A stretch of DNA of 27,756 nucleotides, taken from Bacteroides sp. CAG:545 (GTDB lineage Bacteria; Bacteroidota; Bacteroidia; Bacteroidales; UBA932). The stretch covers positions 19,154 through 46,909 of the forward strand of contig HF996046.1 in assembly GCA_000432515.1 (NCBI GenBank), given 5' to 3'. Shown here piece by piece: positions 24,596 through 27,756 of the stretch (position 1 is its first letter; each line of letters opens with the position of its first letter). A program made the translations under genes and the position numbers. The notes beneath the pieces are model-generated. The model searched no databases. It was not told the origin of the DNA and saw nothing but the letters and a program-made list of their open reading frames with translations.

Positions 24596-26233
24596 TTATC
24601 TGTACTGAGCGAATTCGATATCTTTTTCAGCACGTGCAGCAAGCTCTTTGTCCTTGCCGGCCTTCTCAAGATATGTCTTGACATCAGCAGCTTTGCCCTG
24701 ACGAGCAGCAGCGATAGCACGGAGGTAGTTAGCCTTAGGGCACTGGCACTTGAGAGCAGCCTCAGCCTCAGCAGGTTTGCCTACGAGGAGGTCAGCGAGA
24801 GCCTCATTGCATGTGTTGGTGCCTTTGAGAGCGGCAGCAGCCTTAGCGTACTCACCATTGAGAATGTCAACAACAGCCTGGTTCTCTTTTGCGCCAGCAG
24901 CAGCGAATGCTTTCTGAGCAGCAGCGAGGTCACCCTTGCGGAGAGCGATCACGCCATTAGCGTTCTCGAGGTCAGCATCTTTGGTCTGAACCTTACCGAA
25001 TGCCTTCTCAGCAGCAGCGAGGTCGTTCTCTTTCAAGAAAAGAACACCGAGGTTGAACTGAGCGCGGTCGCTATTGTATTTCTCAACAGCCTTGTTGTAG
25101 AGAGCCTCTTTTGTCTTGGCATCTTTTACGAGAGAAGCAGAACGGAGGAGAGCCTCTTCGTCGAGAACGTCGCTGTTCTCTTCAACGAGCTTGAGGAGCT
25201 CTTCCTTGGTGTAGTTCTGGTACTCTACGTTAGCGATGAATCTTGCACGACGGAGCTCAGGAAGAACTTCTTTCTTGAGGGTTGTGTAAACCTCAGACAT
25301 GTTCTTGATCTCGCTCTCACGAACTGCAGGATCGCTGTACATAGAAAGAACGCGGATGATAAGATCCTTATCCTCGATGTTGGACTCTTTTACGAGTGCC
25401 TGGAAGCCTTCCCAGTCCTGACCTACGCTCTTAACTTCAGGAGCAGCGATTTCTTTGTCAGTTACGACCTTGCTCCAAGCCTTGTCAGCGCTCTTTGAAC
25501 GCTTGTCAGAAAGTTTAGCGTTGAGATCCTGTCCGCCATCAGGTGATGCATAAGCAACAACTTCAGTTCCCTTAAGGGTCTTTCTGTCATTGTTCTTGAT
25601 CTCCTCGAGAGCAGCCTGGAAATCTTTGATAGACTCTGATTTGAGCTCTTTTCTACGAACGTCAGCAGAGTTGATGGTGTAAAGAATCTGGCCTTCTGCG
25701 GTCTGAGGGATTACTTCCTGGTAGTTGTCTTTCTTGTAGCGAACTGAACCGAGACCCTCACCATAACCTACAAGCATATAGGTGGTGTTGGCGCCGTCAG
25801 CAACTTTCTTTACAGGAAGGTCGATAGACTTCTTCTTGTATTTTACTACACCGCGGAGCTCGAGATGAGACTGCTCCATACCTTTAACATAGTCAAAGTG
25901 TACTTTTTCAGTAACTGTCTGACCGTCAGAAGAAACTACTGTATAGTTATCCTTAACTTTCTCTCCCTGGTACATGAACGGAGTCATTTTAGCCTCGCCG
26001 CCTTCATATACAAGCACTGGAGTTACCTCAAGGATTGCTTTCGGGTGGAAATAGTCAGCAGGATAGGTTACAGATACGGTAGCGTCGATTTTACCGGCTA
26101 CGACTTCAAGTGGAGACGGATCGCAGGTGACAGTAACACTCTCTGCCATCTCAGCCATCTTCTCAGGAGAAGCACACGCAACAGCTGCAAGTCCAAGGAC
26201 TGCGACTGCCAATGATTTAATTTCTTTTCTCAT
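24596..26233 (-). CDS. Outer-membrane lipoprotein with OmpA-like domain and TPR-type repeats
   Basis: The 545-residue protein has a lipoprotein signal with C20 in LGLAAVACASPEK. Residues about 25-170 are an unassigned beta-rich region. Residues about 180-300 resemble an OmpA-like peptidoglycan-associated domain (ILYTINSADVRRKEL, then EVVAYASPDGGQDLNAKLSDKRS). Residues about 355-540 are short alanine-rich helical repeats of the TPR type, such as AQFNLGVLFLKENDLAAAEKAF. Such proteins are widespread in Bacteroidales, and a role in envelope integrity or scaffolding is likely, but no specific function is assigned. The codon choice is strongly biased (GCT, GCA, AAG), suggesting high expression. It stands alone, divergent from the sigma-54-type regulator, with its own terminator. 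A 24-base A/T-rich leader segment precedes the ATG. Confidence 0.8.
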   Translation of the reverse strand: MRKEIKSLAVAVLGLAAVACASPEKMAEMAESVTVTCDPSPLEVVAGKIDATVSVTYPADYFHPKAILEVTPVLVYEGGEAKMTPFMYQGEKVKDNYTVVSSDGQTVTEKVHFDYVKGMEQSHLELRGVVKYKKKSIDLPVKKVADGANTTYMLVGYGEGLGSVRYKKDNYQEVIPQTAEGQILYTINSADVRRKELKSESIKDFQAALEEIKNNDRKTLKGTEVVAYASPDGGQDLNAKLSDKRSKSADKAWSKVVTDKEIAAPEVKSVGQDWEGFQALVKESNIEDKDLIIRVLSMYSDPAVRESEIKNMSEVYTTLKKEVLPELRRARFIANVEYQNYTKEELLKLVEENSDVLDEEALLRSASLVKDAKTKEALYNKAVEKYNSDRAQFNLGVLFLKENDLAAAEKAFGKVQTKDADLENANGVIALRKGDLAAAQKAFAAAGAKENQAVVDILNGEYAKAAAALKGTNTCNEALADLLVGKPAEAEAALKCQCPKANYLRAIAAARQGKAADVKTYLEKAGKDKELAARAEKDIEFAQYR

Positions 26234-26352
26234 GATGATTGAAAAAATTATTGTTATTAAAACTGAATTGTAGATTCCTCCAAATTTTGCACCAAGTTAC
26301 GAACAATTTTGCAATTTTAAGTAATATACGTTCCTATTTTCAACTGATTTCG

Positions 26353-26360
26353 TAACTTTG
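26353..26360 (+). promoter_or_regulatory. -7 promoter element immediately before the sigma-54-type regulator
   Basis: TAACTTTG is a perfect TAnnTTTG match that ends only 7 bases before the regulator ATG at 26368. The upstream TTTG element is poor. If used, the mRNA would have almost no leader. Confidence 0.55.
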
Positions 26361-26367
26361 TGCTGAT

Positions 26368-27666
26368 ATGGACGCACAAGAACTACAAAGACTCAAGAAC
26401 AAATACGATATTATAGGTAATGACGCGGCATTGAACAGGGCCCTGGAAATGGCCGTGGCCGTGGCGCCGACGGACCTGACCGTGCTCGTTACGGGAGAAA
26501 GCGGCGTCGGAAAAGACAACATACCTAAGATTATCCACCAGTTCGGAAGACGGAAGAACGCCAAATACTTCGCGGTGAACTGCGGGGCGATACCGGAAGG
26601 GACTATTGACTCGGAACTTTTCGGTCATGAAAAGGGTTCGTTTACCGGTGCGATAGAGGCGAGAAAGGGCTATTTCGAGGAGGCCGACGGCGGAACACTG
26701 TTCCTCGACGAGGTCGGAGAACTTCCGTTGCCGTCCCAGGCGAAGCTGCTCAGAGTGCTTCAGTCGGGTGAATATATAAGGGTGGGCTCTTCCAAAGTCA
26801 GCAAGACGGACGTAAGGGTAATCGCCGCCACGAACGTGAATCTGCTCTATGCAGTATCTCAGGGGAAATTCAGGGAGGACCTGTATTACAGGCTCAATGC
26901 CATTCAGATATCCATGCCGGCCCTGAGGGAGCGCAAGGCGGACATCTATCTGCTGTTCAGGAAGTTTACGTCCGATTTCTCGGAAAAGTACGGGATGAGC
27001 AAAGTGACATTGACCCACGACGCTATAGAACTCCTCACGAACTACAGGTGGCCGGGCAACATCCGCCAGCTGAAAAATGTCGCCGAGACTGTGTCCGCGC
27101 TCGAAGGACAGAGGCTTGCGCCGGGAATGGGAAAGTGCGAGGTCAATGCAGCCACTTTGTCAGAATATCTGCCGAAAGATGACATAAATGCACTCCCTGT
27201 CATGTATCAGAGAAATTCGGGCTCTGCGATGTCGGACGATGAGAAGCAGGAGATATACAAGGCTCTGTATGGGCTCAATGCTGAGGTGAACAAGCTCAAG
27301 GCTATAATCGCTTCCGGAAATTTCGGCAATGCAAATGCGCCACAGCCGGCAGAAGCGGCGCCAAGGACATTGGCCCCGAGCTACGAACAGGGCGATGCCT
27401 ACGTCAGCAAGCCTGTCAATGACTGGAGCGCTCCGGAGAATGATGTGGATATCCAGGAGCCTGCACATCATAGTGAAGCGCATGCCGAACCGGAATCTTC
27501 TTCAGACAATCTGTCGATTTCACAGAAAAGCCAGGACCTGATCAGAAAGGCATTGGAAAAATACAATGGAAACAGGAAGAAGGCTGCAGAAGAACTCGGA
27601 ATATCCGAAAGGACATTGTACCGGAAACTTCCTCCTGAATTCCGTGGAAACAAGAAAGAAGACTGA
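26368..27666 (+). CDS. Sigma-54-interacting AAA+ transcriptional regulator
   Basis: Such proteins use ATP hydrolysis to open promoters bound by sigma-54 RNA polymerase. The 432-residue protein has no receiver or PAS domain and begins almost directly with the AAA+ domain. This has Walker A G43-ESGVGKD-50, the sigma-54 contact loop GSFTGA (residues 90-95), Walker B GGTLFLDEVGEL and the arginine-containing FREDLYYRLNAIQISMPALR. The sensor 2 region is YRWPGNIRQLKN. A long Pro/Glu/Ser-rich linker (about 280-380) leads to a Fis-type helix-turn-helix at about 395-425 (GNRKKAAEELGISERTLYRK). The contact loop has Ser in place of the common Ala. It lies 6 bases upstream of an LptE-like gene, an arrangement I recall from other Bacteroidales, so a role in envelope regulation is plausible. 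Confidence 0.9.
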   Translation: MDAQELQRLKNKYDIIGNDAALNRALEMAVAVAPTDLTVLVTGESGVGKDNIPKIIHQFGRRKNAKYFAVNCGAIPEGTIDSELFGHEKGSFTGAIEARKGYFEEADGGTLFLDEVGELPLPSQAKLLRVLQSGEYIRVGSSKVSKTDVRVIAATNVNLLYAVSQGKFREDLYYRLNAIQISMPALRERKADIYLLFRKFTSDFSEKYGMSKVTLTHDAIELLTNYRWPGNIRQLKNVAETVSALEGQRLAPGMGKCEVNAATLSEYLPKDDINALPVMYQRNSGSAMSDDEKQEIYKALYGLNAEVNKLKAIIASGNFGNANAPQPAEAAPRTLAPSYEQGDAYVSKPVNDWSAPENDVDIQEPAHHSEAHAEPESSSDNLSISQKSQDLIRKALEKYNGNRKKAAEELGISERTLYRKLPPEFRGNKKED

Positions 27667-27672
27667 TAGTGT

Positions 27673-27756
27673 ATGAAACCGATACATCATAAGATATTGT
27701 CCTACGTTCTTGCCGCGGTTGCGTCGGCAGTGGCGGCGGTGTGTGTGCATTCCTGC
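27673..27756 (+). CDS. lptE: Probable LptE-like lipoprotein, N-terminal 28 codons (3' end outside window)
   Basis: Only the signal peptide is visible: MKPIHHKILSYVLAAV, then an alanine/valine-rich stretch ending in VHSC at the last codon, where C28 would be the lipidated cysteine. The identification as LptE, the outer-membrane partner of LptD in lipopolysaccharide assembly, rests on context: in Bacteroidales a gene of this type commonly follows this class of sigma-54-type regulator. The ATG is 6 bases after the regulator stop. The mature protein is not in the window, so the name is tentative. Confidence 0.5.
   Translation, partial: MKPIHHKILSYVLAAVASAVAAVCVHSC

Noticed and set aside
24554..25498. 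314-codon plus-strand open frame opposite the OmpA-like/TPR lipoprotein gene
   Set aside because: It is antisense to a clear lipoprotein gene. Its Leu/Ser/Glu-rich composition is the complement of the biased GCT/GCA/AAG codons, and it crosses the terminator hairpin.

Overview
The window looks like a chromosomal piece of a Bacteroidota genome, most likely order Bacteroidales. The signs are a SusC/SusD pair followed by a string of short-signal lipoproteins, a fused SecD-SecF translocase, Bacteroidota promoters of the form TTTG-N19..21-TAnnTTTG, and a sigma-54-type regulator placed just before an LptE-like lipoprotein. The species cannot be named from the sequence alone. A mid-GC uncultured gut or rumen lineage is a plausible guess.

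Region 1 (1-4078, + strand) is a tight run of four genes: the 3' end of methionyl-tRNA formyltransferase (fmt), mannitol-1-phosphate 5-dehydrogenase (mtlD), a secreted glycerophosphodiester phosphodiesterase and a secreted histidine acid phosphatase. Spacing runs from a 4-base overlap to 9 bases, so they are probably co-transcribed. A tRNA-Val(TAC) with its own promoter and terminator follows (4114-4305).

Region 2 (4428-19168, + strand) is a polysaccharide-utilisation-type locus. In order it holds a Tat-signal metallophosphoesterase (frameshifted), a lipoprotein with a C-terminal region resembling phosphodiester glycosidases, SusC (frameshifted), SusD, a GH43 arabinanase-like lipoprotein, a multidomain fibronectin-type lipoprotein, and a 1022-residue lipoprotein that fuses an alpha/beta-hydrolase esterase to a long GLUG-type beta-solenoid. 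A strong hairpin terminator closes it at 19203-19236. The likely division of labour is: GH43 and the esterase act on an arabinose-containing, possibly acylated glycan at the cell surface; the two large lipoproteins hold or display it; SusC and SusD import it. Both frameshifts fit single-base deletions. Either the locus is decaying or the assembly has errors.

Region 3 (19237-20690) has no intact gene but much structure. It holds a near-consensus promoter with no matching ORF (candidate small RNA), a nest of inverted repeats sharing the core TGAGCAT, one copy of a 63-bp repeat, and a minus-strand remnant of an OmpA/PD40-type envelope gene that is frameshifted and ends exactly at that repeat.

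Region 4 (20690-27756) is core envelope biology: the secDF fusion with its own promoter; a GC-rich repeat-filled gap carrying the second 63-bp repeat copy; a minus-strand OmpA-like/TPR lipoprotein with a clear terminator; and divergently a sigma-54-type AAA+ regulator followed by the first 28 codons of an LptE-like lipoprotein.
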